Positions 48,575-60,382 are shown, counted from the first letter of the stretch. The stretch is DNA of 64,000 bases from Linepithema humile (GCF_040581485.1 NC_090135.1:2025001-2089000), one strand, 5' to 3'. A program made the numbers and translations. Notes: a model not told the origin generated them from the sequence alone.

Positions 48575-48817
48575 TCGCGCTCAGTCCGTACGATGATAAG
48601 CGGCACGTCGTATCCGATTCCACCGATACTCTACCGTGGGGACATTATAAAATACAATTGTAAATAATGCATAGTGATTTATATAGTTTATTATTTTATG
48701 TATTATTGTCATTATTAGTTTTAAATGTATATATAGTAACATGTAGTAATAAAGAACATCATTGTATATAAATGTATAATAGTTTATTATAATGCAATGT
48801 AAAATATACATAGTTTA
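48575..48817. other. Junction segment between copies B and C, AT-rich
   Basis: About 240 bp of mostly AT-rich sequence with no ORF. It contains no recognisable inverted copy of the B terminus, so copy C does not start with a matching terminal repeat. Confidence 0.45.
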
Positions 48818-50229
48818 TTACAATACATCGTCTTTATTTATCCAAGAATTATGCGAATTGTCGAATTCCAACCACTTTACAAACACCTTATCGTCCTTTC
48901 GGCGCCACACCTCCACGAGATAAACGTCGGATTGAGCGGTCTTGAGCAATTCGTACTCGTAAAAGCCTCCCGTGACCGAATCTCCGCGATAATCTTTAAT
49001 CAGATACGTCACAGGATTGGTACGTTGCACCGTGGCGATCTTAAACACCTCCGTCGACCAATTCGGCGTGTATCCTTTCTCGAATACAGTTTTGAATTTG
49101 CTCACGCGCACCGGATCACCCACTGTTGAGAGAGATACGCGAAATTCCGGCACTGGCGACGTCGAAATATCCCGAGATAGGAAGGTGATTAGAGGAGAAC
49201 TTGTCGTGTAAATCGATTTATTTCGTTCGAACGCTGAGAGACGACTGCTTCCGTCTGCAGACGGCAAGCCGTGAATTTTGACAAAACAGATATAAGGAGG
49301 GGGAACAGTTTCGATAGATTTATGATATCTCAAGTACAGATCAAGCGAGAGTATACATATAAATATAGCGAACATATGAGTCCTTTGTAATGCGAACTCG
49401 AAGTCGGCGCGAAAACAACAAAAAAAGCGCGCAAATAAGTACGTGGAGAACGGTGTTTATTGAATTTAGCGCGATAACATTTACAAATAATGCTTGCTAG
49501 TGATTCGACTTTTCACAACGACCGTTCTCGATAAATTTAAGAAAATTTAACCAAGAATATTATTAACTATAATTTTATTACGTTATTTTGTCGAAACACC
49601 CACCCTGAATTTCGCCGGCGCGGCAATTTTTATATTACTGTACACGGTGCTCAAGAGTCTCTTTGCGATCTCGGGAGTGACATCGATCGGACGCATACCG
49701 ATCGTACGATGTTTACGACCGTTGTATTCCGAGACCAATCGCGGTAAATCGTCGATCCACTTGTACGATCCCGTGAGCGTAAAAAACACATTTCGTTCTT
49801 TAACGTGCGATTAAATCGTTCCACCACCGAAGCCTTCATGACTGAGTATGTCGAATAATGATTGATGCCGTATTTCTTGACAAGATTTTGGAAATCTCTG
49901 TTGTAAAATTCTTTTCCATGGTCGGTCTGCAAATTTTTCGGAATTCTCTCCCTAAATATCGCGGAAAATGCTTTGGACGTTTCAATTCCACCTTTGGTCT
50001 TTAAGGGCATGGCCCACGCGTACTTGCTCAATACATCGATAACGGTTAGAATGTAGTTGTAGCCGCCGTTGGATCGCGAGTATGGCCTCATCTCGACAAT
50101 GTCAGCCTGCCACAAATCATCGTATCCTTTCACGACGACTGGCCTACGCGTAAAGTTTCTTTTCGCCGGTGCGTGGAGCTCGTCCACGAGCGATCTCCTC
50201 TCCAGGCTCACCATTTCCTTCTTGCTCAT
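48818..50229 (-). pseudogene. Integrase, copy C: split by a solo LTR and frameshifted
   Basis: ATG 50,229 overlaps the fiber-like stop as ATGA, as in copy A. The DDE core is open to about 49,790, where 4 bp are missing. The C-terminal part resumes after the LTR at 49,124-49,598 and ends at 48,818. This copy shows the full C-terminus: YLVEVWRRKDDKVFVKWLEF with NSHNSWI resembles a chromodomain, as in Polinton and chromovirus integrases, and may direct insertion to modified chromatin. The insertion has created an artificial fused frame (48,818-49,375). Confidence 0.8.
49124..49598 (+). mobile_element. Solo LTR, 475 bp, inside the integrase gene
   Basis: It begins TGTTGAGAGA and ends TCGAAACA, flanked by CCCAC at 49,119-49,123 and 49,599-49,603 (5-bp target duplication). 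Copy A has one CCCAC at the matching site (245-254) and no insertion. No ORF of its own. The 5-bp duplication fits many LTR elements, so the superfamily is left open. Confidence 0.85.
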
Positions 50230-50783
50230 TGCAATTCGTTTTGCTTCCTCGTCGCCTCATCGTAGTATTCGATGAAATTTTTTCTCATAGCTGTACGAAG
50301 ATTGAGAATCACTCGCTCGACAAGACTCTGCGTCTCTCGCTCGCGATCGACGAGTTTTCCATCGAGTCGCGCTACACTCCCGTCGAGGAGACCTCTCAGA
50401 TCGTGAATCTGTCGTTCCAACGTCACTTATCTGGTCTCGATGTAATCGTCGTGGTCCCTCTTCCAGGTCCGCTCGGTATTCTCCGAATCTTCGAGTCGCA
50501 AAAGTACTTTTCGCTTAAAATTTTCATGGAGCATACGATCTCGATTCGCACGATCGCTCATAAGCTGGAAGTGATGATCCAGATGCAGCTTGTTGACGGC
50601 GTCGGTGTCCGCTTCAGGGTCGGCGAGATGTCTGATTACGCGTGACTTGGCGTTGAAAACCTCACCATCCTTGCAGAGACAATTCTCGCGCACGTAATTC
50701 TTCGAGACTCCGCCGCTCCACGATCCACGTCTCGTCACCCTGTCGCTTCCTCCTAGCTGTAGTCCAAATTTGTTGATAGACAT
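50226..50783 (-). pseudogene. Fiber/spike-like protein, copy C, single nonsense codon
   Basis: It starts MSINKFGLQLGG at 50,783 and keeps one frame to 50,226, but TAA at 50,429-50,427 interrupts it where copy A has TAC. The region broken in copy A (1179-1181) is open here. The DAVNK-type motif and heptad-like stretch (ERQIHDLRGLLDGSVARLDG) are kept. Confidence 0.6.
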
Positions 50784-50851
50784 TCCTGCATCGCACGAGC
50801 AATACTGGTTACAGCGGTGACAACGACGATCAATTTATAATCAATTTATAA

Positions 50852-51885
50852 TCAGACCAGCTTCGCGCAGTTCCTCGATAATCGAGAGAAACTCGTTGTC
50901 GTGCGCGTTGTTTTCCGCCGACAGGAGACGTCCAGCAATCGAAGGCGATCCACCAATTTGTTCGGATCATCCCAGTGCACGTAATCGACCGCGTTGTTGG
51001 TCACAGTCATGGTCTGTGGTATGTTACACTTGGGTGACGTGCGACCCGCACCTCTCTTGTCGAGATGTGCAACACCTCCACCTTTCTTAGATATCAGAGG
51101 TGTGATGATATGTTTGTATTTGTATCCTTTGTTTCCCAAAATAGATAAATGCGCGTTATGACCGCGTCTGTAAGCGTTAGTAACGAGTAGTATGCTCTTG
51201 TACTTTTGTTTGTCATCCTCCGTACACAGCGTATCGTCGGGAAGTCTTTTAAATATTAGTTCAAACAGACCGGGCGTGCCCGCGAATTTCACACCGTCCA
51301 TAATCAAATTGTCGTCTCTATCAATGTCGAAGGCCTTGTCTCCGAGAAACGTTCCCGCATCGTTGAAGTATACGCCGTACACGTTGTCGATCCCTCTCTT
51401 CTTGTCATCGCTCAAAAGCTCCCCGATACTCTTGGCCCAGCGGACCCATTTGACCATACAGAGCTTCCTGGTTTTCGAACGTTTGCATCGTCTCTCGCAA
51501 GGATGTCACGAGAGACGGATCCGCGCTGTCGGTTTCATTCGACCTCATCGGGCTTTCGAACGCTAATTTTTGCGGTTGGAGCGAGATATCCGGCTTTTTT
51601 CGTTTACCCATTGACACGGTGCTGTGCTGCACTGTGCTCCATCGCTTTCGATTCTTCTTCTTCTTCAACTCCGGTGTAGACGGCTCTTTGATAGGATCAT
51701 CGTCTCCGGTATTCTCAACGATTTGTTTCAACGGTTCTACGATCGGTTTCAACCGTTTCTCCAATTGCACCTCTTGCTCCACTCTACCCATCTTCAACGT
51801 CCAATGCTTCTTGCGAATCGCTCGTACGAGCAATTTCCTTCGCGATCTTCTCCCTCTCGTCGATATCTTTCGTGTCGAGCGTCAT
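50852..51885 (-). pseudogene. DUF8207-like protein, copy C, several frameshifts
   Basis: The likely ATG is at 51,885. Small deletions shift the frame near 51,820, near 51,430 (2 bp lost in the QEYIGELL region) and near 50,920 (1 bp). The stretch across the copy A lesion, HIITPLISKKGGG, is open here. The proline/threonine linker differs from copy A more than the rest does. Confidence 0.6.
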
Positions 51886-51905
51886 CGTCAACGTCTCGAG
51901 AACAA

Positions 51906-52607
51906 CTAACCATTCCGCGGTATCGCAAACTCGTTAAAACCACGTCTGTATCGTCTATCATTAATCGTACTATCCTTGTCTATCACTAAAAATCCGTACT
52001 TGTGCTGCCAACATGCGTGACACAATGTACAAAAATCTTCATACGTCTGGTTCGTATTCACATGATCGTTGTAGACATGCTTAAGGTTTGTTCCATCCTG
52101 CTTGAATATTACGAATAAATTCGCGTTGTCACGCACGAGATGTTTCGGTATTTTTGCATATGTTTGGCACAGATAGAAACAATCGACTTTCGAATGTCGA
52201 CCCATAGCAAAATACTCGCGTATCGCATTCTGCTTGTCGCACGCTATATCGTCAAAGACGAATACGGAATTCGGTAATGCCTCGCTGTGCGGTACAATTG
52301 TGTTGTTGTCTCAGAATGTAAAGTAGCCAATTTCATCGATCGATCCAAGCAATCTTTCGAGATATCGATACTTTGGTTGATTCAACAATTTCGAGTACAC
52401 ATACACGTTTTCGAAACGTACACCGTTCGGACTTTCCAGCAGACTAATCATTACATTGGTTTTACCGCAATTCGAGGGACCGCAAATGATACCGCGTATC
52501 GTGTTTGGCAGCATTTTACCGTGTCTGCACGCCTTCTCACAAACCCCTTGCGTCTTATCATCCATGTTTTTCACACGGATCGTGTACGGTTGTTGTACAA
52601 ATTTCAT
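51906..52607 (-). pseudogene. Packaging ATPase, copy C, single nonsense codon
   Basis: It has the same 702-nt length as copy A with Walker A (GPSNCGKT) and Walker B intact, but TGA at 52,310-52,308 stands where copy A has TCG. Otherwise the frame is open. An antisense plus-strand ORF (52,287-52,952) runs through it into the retroelement and is considered an artefact. Confidence 0.75.
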
Positions 52608-52676
52608 TTTTTACCAGACTCTTTCTCATCCTTGTTATTACGCGACGAGTGCGCAGCATCGGATGTTGGAAAGAGC

Positions 52677-53957
52677 TATACCTTGTATGTATTAAAGAGA
52701 TATACCTTATATCGCACCGAACATCCAAAATTATTTATACTGGAAACTAAAAAGGGAGACACACTTCCAAATCGAGGCCAGATTCCAATGGACAACTTAG
52801 ACATCTTTGCATACATGAATTCTAAATTTGTATATGTTGAAAAACATACGCCACCAGATGACATTGCTATATCACAACGTTATGCAACAAAAATGCGAAT
52901 TAGAGAGACAAGTAATCACAAATACGTTATCTTTTGCTACCTTACAACTTGACGAATTCGCGTACCGTCTCATGAAAGGACCAGGCTACATGGCTGTTAC
53001 AGCTGGAGAAGCTATCATTGTTATCAAATGCATACCAGTGGACGTCACTGTAAGAAAAACAGAAGAATGTTACGTCGAATTACTTATAATGGTGCATAAT
53101 CAATCATTCTTTTTAACGCCTAAATCGCATGTACTTACCAAATACGGAAATCAACGCGATTGTAGCTACGAACTTCCTACGTTATATCGTATCAAAGACA
53201 CTTGGGTACAGTTCACACCAGAACCGCAAATAAGGCAACTTCCGCCTCAACAATTGCAACCTATGACCACATTATCCTGGAAATATTTGACACCTGGACC
53301 ATTAGCCGTCAGTGGAATCTACTCTGAAAAGGATATTGAACGATTGCGTGAACATATCATGTTCCCTGCTGAAAGGCCAGCTTTACTTAATTCCGTCGCC
53401 AGGGGACTCACGGGTCATTTGTTCAACTCCGAAGCCGTCTCTATGTACAATCTACTGGACGAAGCATCTTTAAATAAAATTGTTGACAATACTGCTTCCA
53501 GAATATGGAACGGATTCCTGACCTTTGGCTCCGCAACAGCCGGAATCTTTGGTATTTTCCTGATAGCCCGAATTGTGAAGCTTGTAATCGACACCGCCAT
53601 TCACGGATACGCCCTCCACACGGTCTATGGATGCAGCATGCATTTGTTGGGAGCATTATGGAGCTCACTCACTCATCTTTTACTTCATCTCGCCAGAGGA
53701 CCTGTAGAGACGAAAAAGAAGTCAAACAAAGCCACAGAAACATCACCCGAGAGAATCGCAAATGCACCGCCCTTGCCAGGACAACCACCGGTAATTCAAA
53801 TTACTCCTACTACTTTTCGAACTCATTCATGTGACATCGAGTCAGCAATAATTAAAAACAGCGCTACTTACTCTTATAAAGACTTATGCGACCGTCTTGA
53901 TAATATGGAACAAATTCCTCCGATCGCATCGGAATTCGTTCTAAAATAAGAGGGAGG
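52677..53957 (+). mobile_element. 3' internal end of an envelope-bearing LTR retroelement
   Basis: Sequence switches from copy C to this element at about 52,676. It holds an envelope-like pseudogene followed by a polypurine tract AGAGGGAGG (53,949-53,957) and then TGTAACGTCCCG, the start of an LTR. Gag, pol and the upstream LTR of this copy are absent. Confidence 0.65.
52690..53949 (+). pseudogene. Chuvirus-like (Jingchuvirales) glycoprotein, env of a retroelement, broken
   Basis: The N-terminal portion is lost at the junction. A first part (about 52,690-52,845) and the long 3' part ending TAA 53,947-53,949 lie in different frames, so there is a frameshift near 52,845. The 3' part has conserved cysteines, GPGYMAVTAGEA, CYVELLI, a GIYSEKDIERLREHI block, and a C-terminal hydrophobic segment TAGIFGIFLIARIVKLVI followed by GYALHTVYG, typical of what I recall of chuvirus G proteins. 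Capture of such genes by insect LTR elements, mainly BEL/Pao, is known. The ectodomain role would be membrane fusion. This copy is not functional. Confidence 0.6.
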
Positions 53958-54977
53958 TGTAACGTCCCGTAAAATTTCTGAAAAATAAAATAATCAATTA
54001 GTTGTCAGTAGAGATATATCCTCAATTATTAAATTGCATGACCAAATATAATCTAGTAATTTAAGATTATAATATTTAAGGTGGATGTCCCGGAATAAAT
54101 GAACTTAATTATCTTTAAATAATAATGCAATCATGAAACAAAAGGTTTCACCAATGGATTGTAAATGTTAAATTTTTAGTTACTAATTAGTAGATTCAAA
54201 GCTATATAATTTATTCTCGGATCTCTAACCTTACTTTATTCGTTTAATAAATTTATTTTCTTTATAATAAATACAATAAGGACAGAAATTTATAAATATA
54301 TTCATACATTAAATATGAATCTAGTCGCTTTAAAGTCATATTTAAATTATAATACTATAATGGGAAAGTAAAGACATAGCTATCGACTATGGAACATAGG
54401 CCGGTAAAACAGACCTATTAGAATACATTGAGAAAAATTATAAAATTCTAATAACAGATTTCTAGCCTTAATGTATAAGAAGCAATTCGAATCATCGACA
54501 AAATTCTATACTGCGACCACCATTATGTGTTCATATAAATTGTACAACGCAGGTAATTACAATTTACGATCTTCAATAATATCGCGACTACTTAAATTTT
54601 GATTTCAACGCGCTTAAAAACTAACGCAAAATTAATATTATTGGAGAAAGGTGATTAAACTAATTTGTTTGAACAATAATATATATATTCTAAAAATTAT
54701 TATACAATATAAAATTAAGAGAATTTAAAATTAAACACATAATATAAAATAAACAAAAATAATAAAAATCATAAAATGGAAAAATATAAAACTAATATAA
54801 AAATATAAAAATATATATATATATAAAAAATAATAATAATAAAAATATAAAGGTACAAATTAAAAATATCACAAAAGAAATAAAATACAATATAAAAAGT
54901 TTTTTTTCTCTAAAACCGAAAAATAGAGCGCAACTCCCTGAGGAAGGCCCTTACACGCTCCCAGATGTTTGGAGGCC
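53958..54977 (+). other. LTR 5' section, AT-rich, no gene seen
   Basis: Mostly AT with AAAATATAAAA runs from about 54,690 to 54,900. No supported ORF. Confidence 0.4.
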
Positions 54978-55214
54978 TTATTTCAGCGCTTTTGATGCTT
55001 CCGCCGGTTCAGTAAACTGCTCCTCTATTTCTCGAGTTAGGACTCCCAACGCTTGCATCAATTGGTGCCCGTCCTCTGTCTCGACAGGCTCGGTGAACTG
55101 CAAAATCACACGAGCACTGTCCCCCAAATCGATGTAGGTCCCATAGAGAAGGACCCTTCGAGAGTTCTCCTCTCCGACAGACGCTATCAAAATTAGTTCC
55201 ATGTGGCGCTCCAT
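54978..55214 (-). CDS. Antisense ORF within the LTR, 78 residues, unrecognised
   Basis: It begins MERHMELILIASVGEENSRR on the minus strand, with alternating hydrophobic and charged residues (VLLYGTYIDLGDSARVILQF) and an acidic tail. A good acceptor (GACTGATTTCAG) lies just upstream, suggesting a spliced leader. GC content is higher than the flanks, which fits real coding. It lies about 1.25 kb from the LTR start, similar to the antisense ORF at 30,654-31,133. No family is recognised. Confidence 0.35.
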   Translation of the reverse strand: MERHMELILIASVGEENSRRVLLYGTYIDLGDSARVILQFTEPVETEDGHQLMQALGVLTREIEEQFTEPAEASKALK

Positions 55215-56540
55215 AGTATTTATAATCTGAAATCAGTCAAAAACGGATTAGTAATGCCTCTAGATTAAATTTATCTGAAAATAAAACAAATTATTAAAAT
55301 TTACAAAAACTCAAAAATTTTAAATTTTAAATTTTTTAAAACTTTTTATTGCCAGAATAATCTCACGACTCAAGCGAACTTTACAGACCGAACTCAAAAC
55401 AGTTATCTCTAAACGTTTCCGATTTATAGCAAACTCAAAATTTTTAGTAAAACTCTATAATTCGAATATTCAAGCTGGATTAAGGTTATTAGTGTTTATA
55501 ATACATCACTACGACGTCCCGTTCGCGAGATATCGACATTTTTGAAAAACCACTATGCGTTAAAATAATCTATAAAAAATAATAATAATAATGGCAAAGG
55601 TCAAAAATTTCAATAACTTACCGTTTTCGAGGAAATAAAAGATGAAAATAAATCTCGCTTTAGTCTTGTCTATCTGCATGCACGCAAGCAACAAGTGGCT
55701 TACTTAGCCGCCCTCTGGCAGCGAGGTACAGCTACCTTAAAGCCGGTCGACAAGTGTCTGCTAAGAAATAATTTAATTTGATATTTTGATCCTAATAAAC
55801 CGTATAAATTTGCTGAAACAAATTAATAATTAATTAATTCTAAAATAATAAACTAGTAAAACTTTTAAATAATTAAATAACAAACGGGAAATAAGCGATT
55901 ACACTAGTTTAAAATCATACTTGGTCAGACTGTACCTGTGAATGCAAGCACAAGAGCTGAACATTTGAATTGTTGAATAAAAGATTTACTAGAGCAGTTT
56001 GATTAAAAATAATATCTTGTCAATAAACTGTATCTTAATTAGTTATTAAAATCAAGAAAAAATCAATTATTATTTAAATCAATTATTTTAAAAATAAAAT
56101 AAACACCTTTTTGGTATGAAAATAATAATAAACAATATTTTGATTTTTATAAACGGACTATAATATGTAAATTCACGACGTCGATCTGATAGAACCAATC
56201 CCGAACGTCCTACGACAAGTATAACGGAATCTAAAATTATTTTTGCACTTATATCTATAAATCCATATTTCACACAAAACCGCAAATAACTCAAAAGTGA
56301 ATTTAACTACAGACTTCAAACTTTGAGAACCACTTTTAAATACGGGATCACCTATTATTCTTCAATAATATCTCACTAATTAACTCTAATTGAAAACTTG
56401 ACTAATTAAAGCTGTAGTATAATTTCATAGCACTACAGTAAAAGTACAACTTTATGAAAGAGCCTGTATGAAGGCCCAATTTGAATTCCCTTCGTCAGAA
56501 GACGTAAAATGTAAGTTGCCTACGTGAAAAGATTTGACCT
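55215..56540 (+). other. AT-rich LTR section, no gene seen
   Basis: Low GC with scattered short ORFs and no recognisable motifs, up to the LINE target site. Confidence 0.4.
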
Positions 56541-56678
56541 AAGTGCTAACCCTTAGGTGGGCAGCCCTGAATGCCCACCATGTCCACCCGACAAATGGAG
56601 ACCAATCGAGAAGAACTCGACAGTCCCACGGACGAGAGAGGAAACAAATATGGAGGTTGAGGACAATACAACAAGATA

Positions 56679-59600
56679 ATGGCCCTCACAATTATACAAA
56701 CTAACGCGAACCACTCTGGCGGGGCTCAGGATCTTCTCCTTCAGAACATGAGCGAGTGGAAAACGAGTCTCGCCATTGTAGCAGAACCCTCCCGGATCCC
56801 AGAGAGTCCCAGATGGTGGGGCTCTACTGGTAAATTCCCTAAAGTAGCCATCATATGGGGAGAAGGAGATATAGGGGAAAATTTCCCCTGCTCCTTTATT
56901 GCAAGAACAGCCAACTGGGTTGCGGTAGAATGGGGTGATGCAATTGTTATAGGCTGCTACTGCTCGCCGAGAATGGGTGGGGTTAAATTCAGGGCCTTCC
57001 TTAATTCGGTAGATGCGTTGCTAGACCCCAATCTAGATAAACAAGTCCTGCTACTGGGAGACTTCAATGCGAGGTCTCTCCAGTGGGATAATAAACATTC
57101 CAAAAAAGGCGAAATTATGGCAGAGTGGGCCGCTGGGAGAGGCCTCACTCTGGTAAACAGAGATTCCACACCCACGTGTGTGAGATTTCAGGGTAGCTCT
57201 ACAGTGGACCTGGCGTGGGCAACTTCAGCAATGTACAGTAAAATTAATAATTGGTATGTTGATTTGAGGAACCCTACGGCCTCCGATCACATGTACATTA
57301 GAATGACTTTGGGATCCTCACTGGCGTCAATCAAAAGAAAAGCCATAGATTCTAAACGTAGTTTCCCTAGATGGAATAGAAATAAAGTAAATATGGATCG
57401 ATTAGTGGCCGCGATCATGGCCAAGACCTGGTATGATAGGAGCCACCTGGTGCAAAACGCGCAAACACAGGTGAAGTGGATAGAGGAAGCATTACATGAA
57501 GCCTCAGAGATGGCAATGCCGAGAAGCAAAAGATGCCACCAACATAACACCTACTGGTGGTGTGAGGAAACTGCATCTCTACGAAACGAATGCATAAAAC
57601 TAAGAAGAAAATAACTCGAGAAAGGAAAAAAGACACGGAAGAAAACAGTACTAAAGTAAAATCGATAATGAAAAAGTACAAAGAGATGCAAAAAAAACTA
57701 CGGATTGCTATACGTAGGGCCAAAACTAATGCGTGGAAGGATTTAATGGCTACAATCGACCAAGATCCTTGGGGACGTCCTTTTCAAATAGTGACCAGAA
57801 AGTTAAAACCCCAGACTATGCCAATAGTATCTACGTTATCGCCAGACAAGATGGAAAAAATAGTAAATTCCCTATTTCCAAAAGGGGAAATAGTACAGAC
57901 ACCAAGAAAAGAACATAAAACTTGGTGTTCGGAACAAGACGTACAAGAATACGAGGTGAAATTGGCCATGAGTAAAACACAGAATAACAAGGCACCTGGT
58001 CCAGGAGGAATCCTAGGAATTGTGATGACGGGTACGGCGAAATACTTGCTCCCTCAGTGGGCAAAATGTTTCACCTCCTGTTTGAAAGAAGGTAAATTTC
58101 CAAACAAGTGGAAAGTCGCGAGTCTCGTCCTACTTAGGAAAAAGGAGGGTCCATTGGACGACCCAAGTTGCTACCGTCCTATCTGCCTGATAGATGAAGC
58201 CGGAAAACTGCTAGAGAGGGTAATTGTAGAAAGAATCCATACTCACCTTAAAGGTCGCAATGCCCTCTCTAATGAGCAGTTTGGATTCAGAGAAAGAAGG
58301 TCCACGATCGATGCCATAAATAGGCTAAGATCCTACGTCCAGGAACAGACGAGACTGGGTCTAGTTGTGGTGGCTGTGGCACTGGACATAGCAAACGCTT
58401 TTAATTCCCTGCCATGGAAAACCATCATACGGGCCATGACAAACATGAATTTCCCTGATTATCTGATCGAGATAATTACAGATTACTTAAACAATAGGTG
58501 GATAACCTATATTGACCAGAGTGGTGGGATCACTAGGAAAGAAATCACCCGAGGAGTCCTACAGGGATCAGTCCTGGGTCCCACCCTCTGGAACATAGGT
58601 TACAATGAAGTACTACAGTCTAAAAACTTACCAAGGAATAGTACTGTAATTTGTTACGCTGATGACACAATCCTTCTGGTGCGCGGGTACACCATCGAAG
58701 AAGCAGCACAAAGAGCGGAAGTAGCAGCGGCGGCACTCGTCCTTGAGATCGAAAAGCTTGGTCTAAGAGTTGCCCCCAGCAAAACGGAAGCGATGGCGTT
58801 CCCTGCGAAATCTGTAAAAAATAAACAAATATACACATTAGTAAAGGGAGAAGTAATTCAGGTTAAAAGTAACATGAAGTATCTAGGTATGATTCTAGAT
58901 GGGAACTGGACGTTTGCTCCGCACTTTGAACATGCTGTCCATAGAGCGGAGCGAGCGTTCAATGCTCTTTCGGGCATTATGCCCAATTTAAGGGGTCCAA
59001 AGGAGCAAATAAGAAGAAAAGCCATAGATTCTAAACGTAGTTTCCCTAGATGGAATAGAAATAAAGTAAATATGGATCGATTAGTGGCCGCGATCATGGC
59101 CAAGACCTGGTATGATAGGAGCCACCTGGTGCAAAACGCGCAAACACAGGTGAAGTGGATAGAGGAAGCATTACATGAAGGTTTCTTTATACTCCAATGC
59201 TATACATTCGGTGCTTCTTTACGGAGCGCCAGTGTGGGAGGAGGATATAAATAAAAATGTACACATAAAAAGAAAAATCTATAAACTGCAAAAAAAGATA
59301 TGTCTTCGGATATGTTGCGGTTATAGGACAATTTCCTTCGTGGCCGCGATGATCCTGGCACGTAACGTCCCACTGGATTTAACAGCTTCTGTTTTGGGGA
59401 AGGTGTATAGGCAGACGAAAAACTTGGATCGAGAGGGCATACCTTTGGAGCACTCTGCCAAGATACGATTGTGCTTACAAGCTAAGAACGAAGCGATCAA
59501 GGAATGGAAAAAGAGAGTGCTCATCTCCCACAATAAGAGCGGCATTCGAGTAACTCAAGCCATCGTACCACATCTGGAAGAATGGTATAGAATGAAGAAA

Positions 59601-59855
59601 GGGTACACAACCTTCCACATCACCCAAATGATGTCGGGGCATGGGTGCTTCAAGGAGTACCTTTATAAAATCAAAAGGGCCACCTCTCCTAACTGTGAGC
59701 ACTGCAACAGTGGAATTGACACGGCCCAGCACACCCTGGAGCTCTGTCCTGCCTGGGAACAGGATAGAAACGGGTTCCGGGAGGTGCTGGGCAGAGGAGT
59801 AGGGTTGAGTCTACCAGCAATAATAGAAGAAACAGTAAAGGACGCTAAAAAATAG
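56679..59855 (+). pseudogene. LINE ORF2: APE endonuclease plus reverse transcriptase, frameshifted
   Basis: ATG 56,679 opens the endonuclease (IVAEPSRIPE, LLGDFNARSLQW, SDHMYIR). The frame ends at 57,612-57,614 and resumes in another frame near 57,600. The RT has NKAPGPGGI, CYRPICLIDEAGKLLERV, QGSVLGPTLWNIGYN and catalytic YADD (about 58,660). A 160-bp duplicated piece inserted near 59,020 shifts the frame again, and the C-terminus continues from about 59,178 with a zinc knuckle (CEHCNSGIDTAQHTLELC) to 59,855. Except for these breaks the sequence is well preserved. It would nick its target and prime reverse transcription. Confidence 0.85.
57335..59180 (+). repeat. Internal duplication: 167 bp of the ORF2 linker copied into the RT region
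   Basis: 57,335-57,501 and 59,014-59,180 are identical as read by eye. The net insertion is 160 bp, with AAGAAA microhomology at the junction. Confidence 0.85.
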
Positions 59856-60119
59856 AGAGCTTTTGTCATCTATTGCTCAAAGGTAATGGGAGCAAAAGAG
59901 GAAGCGGAGAGGGAGAGGGAGAGGCTAAACAATCAACAAGATTGAATTGGCCCCTTCCCCCTCCACCCCTCTCCTTACACAACATGGTCTTGTGACGTTA
60001 AGAGACGACGCAAGACTATATATAAGGGACCTATCCTTATAGGACGGAACAATTCCTTCCCCTATATAAGGGGGGAGAATAATACTGACCATTTAGTCAG
60101 AAGATAGCCCCATTGAGAA

Positions 60120-60366
60120 AAGAGCTCCCTTTTGAGCACAGCTGAGGTGGGAGTGATGTTATGCCTGTTAAGGTCTTCCGCTCCCCCCCTCAATAGGCTA
60201 GGTTAAGTTCATGAAGGAGGGTTTTTAGCGGGTAGGTCCCCACGGAGTTCTGACAATTGGTCAGGACATCAACCGTGGGGGAATCCCGCACTCCCCCGCA
60301 GTACGGGCTGCGGGGGGTCTTTCGAAGATTTTCCCTCCTTCCAAAAAAAAAAAAAAAAAAAAAAAA
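60120..60366 (+). terminator. 3' UTR and poly(A) of the family 2 LINE
   Basis: GGGTTTTTAGCGGGTAGGTC ... GGGGAATCCCGCACTCCCCC ... GCGGGGGGTCTTTCGAAGAT, then a run of 24 A. Shared with 22,470-22,623. Confidence 0.75.
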
Positions 60367-60382
60367 AAGTGCTAACCCTTAG

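Larger units (their letters stand above)
48818..52676 (+). mobile_element. Polinton-like element copy C (left part only)
   Basis: It matches copy A from 1 to about 3,360: integrase, fiber-like, DUF8207-like and ATPase genes, all leftward. It ends within the shared upstream region of the ATPase, where sequence changes to a retroelement with an envelope-like gene. Every gene is damaged, at sites different from copy A. Confidence 0.85.
56557..60366 (+). mobile_element. R1-clade LINE (family 2) with endonuclease and RT
   Basis: Target duplication GTGCTAACCCTTAG at 56,543-56,556 and 60,369-60,382 (extended by AA that merges with the poly(A)). The 5' end starts near the end of ORF1, so it is 5'-truncated or a short-leader copy. 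ORF2, a 3' UTR like that of the RT-less LINE (22,450-22,606) and poly(A) 60,343-60,366 follow. Confidence 0.85.

Noticed and set aside
48818..49375. 185-codon minus-strand ORF as a gene of its own
   Set aside because: It is the integrase C-terminus fused to LTR sequence by the insertion at 49,124-49,598.
52287..52952. 221-codon plus-strand ORF
   Set aside because: Its first half is antisense to the packaging ATPase pseudogene and its second half crosses into the retroelement; it is a junction artefact.
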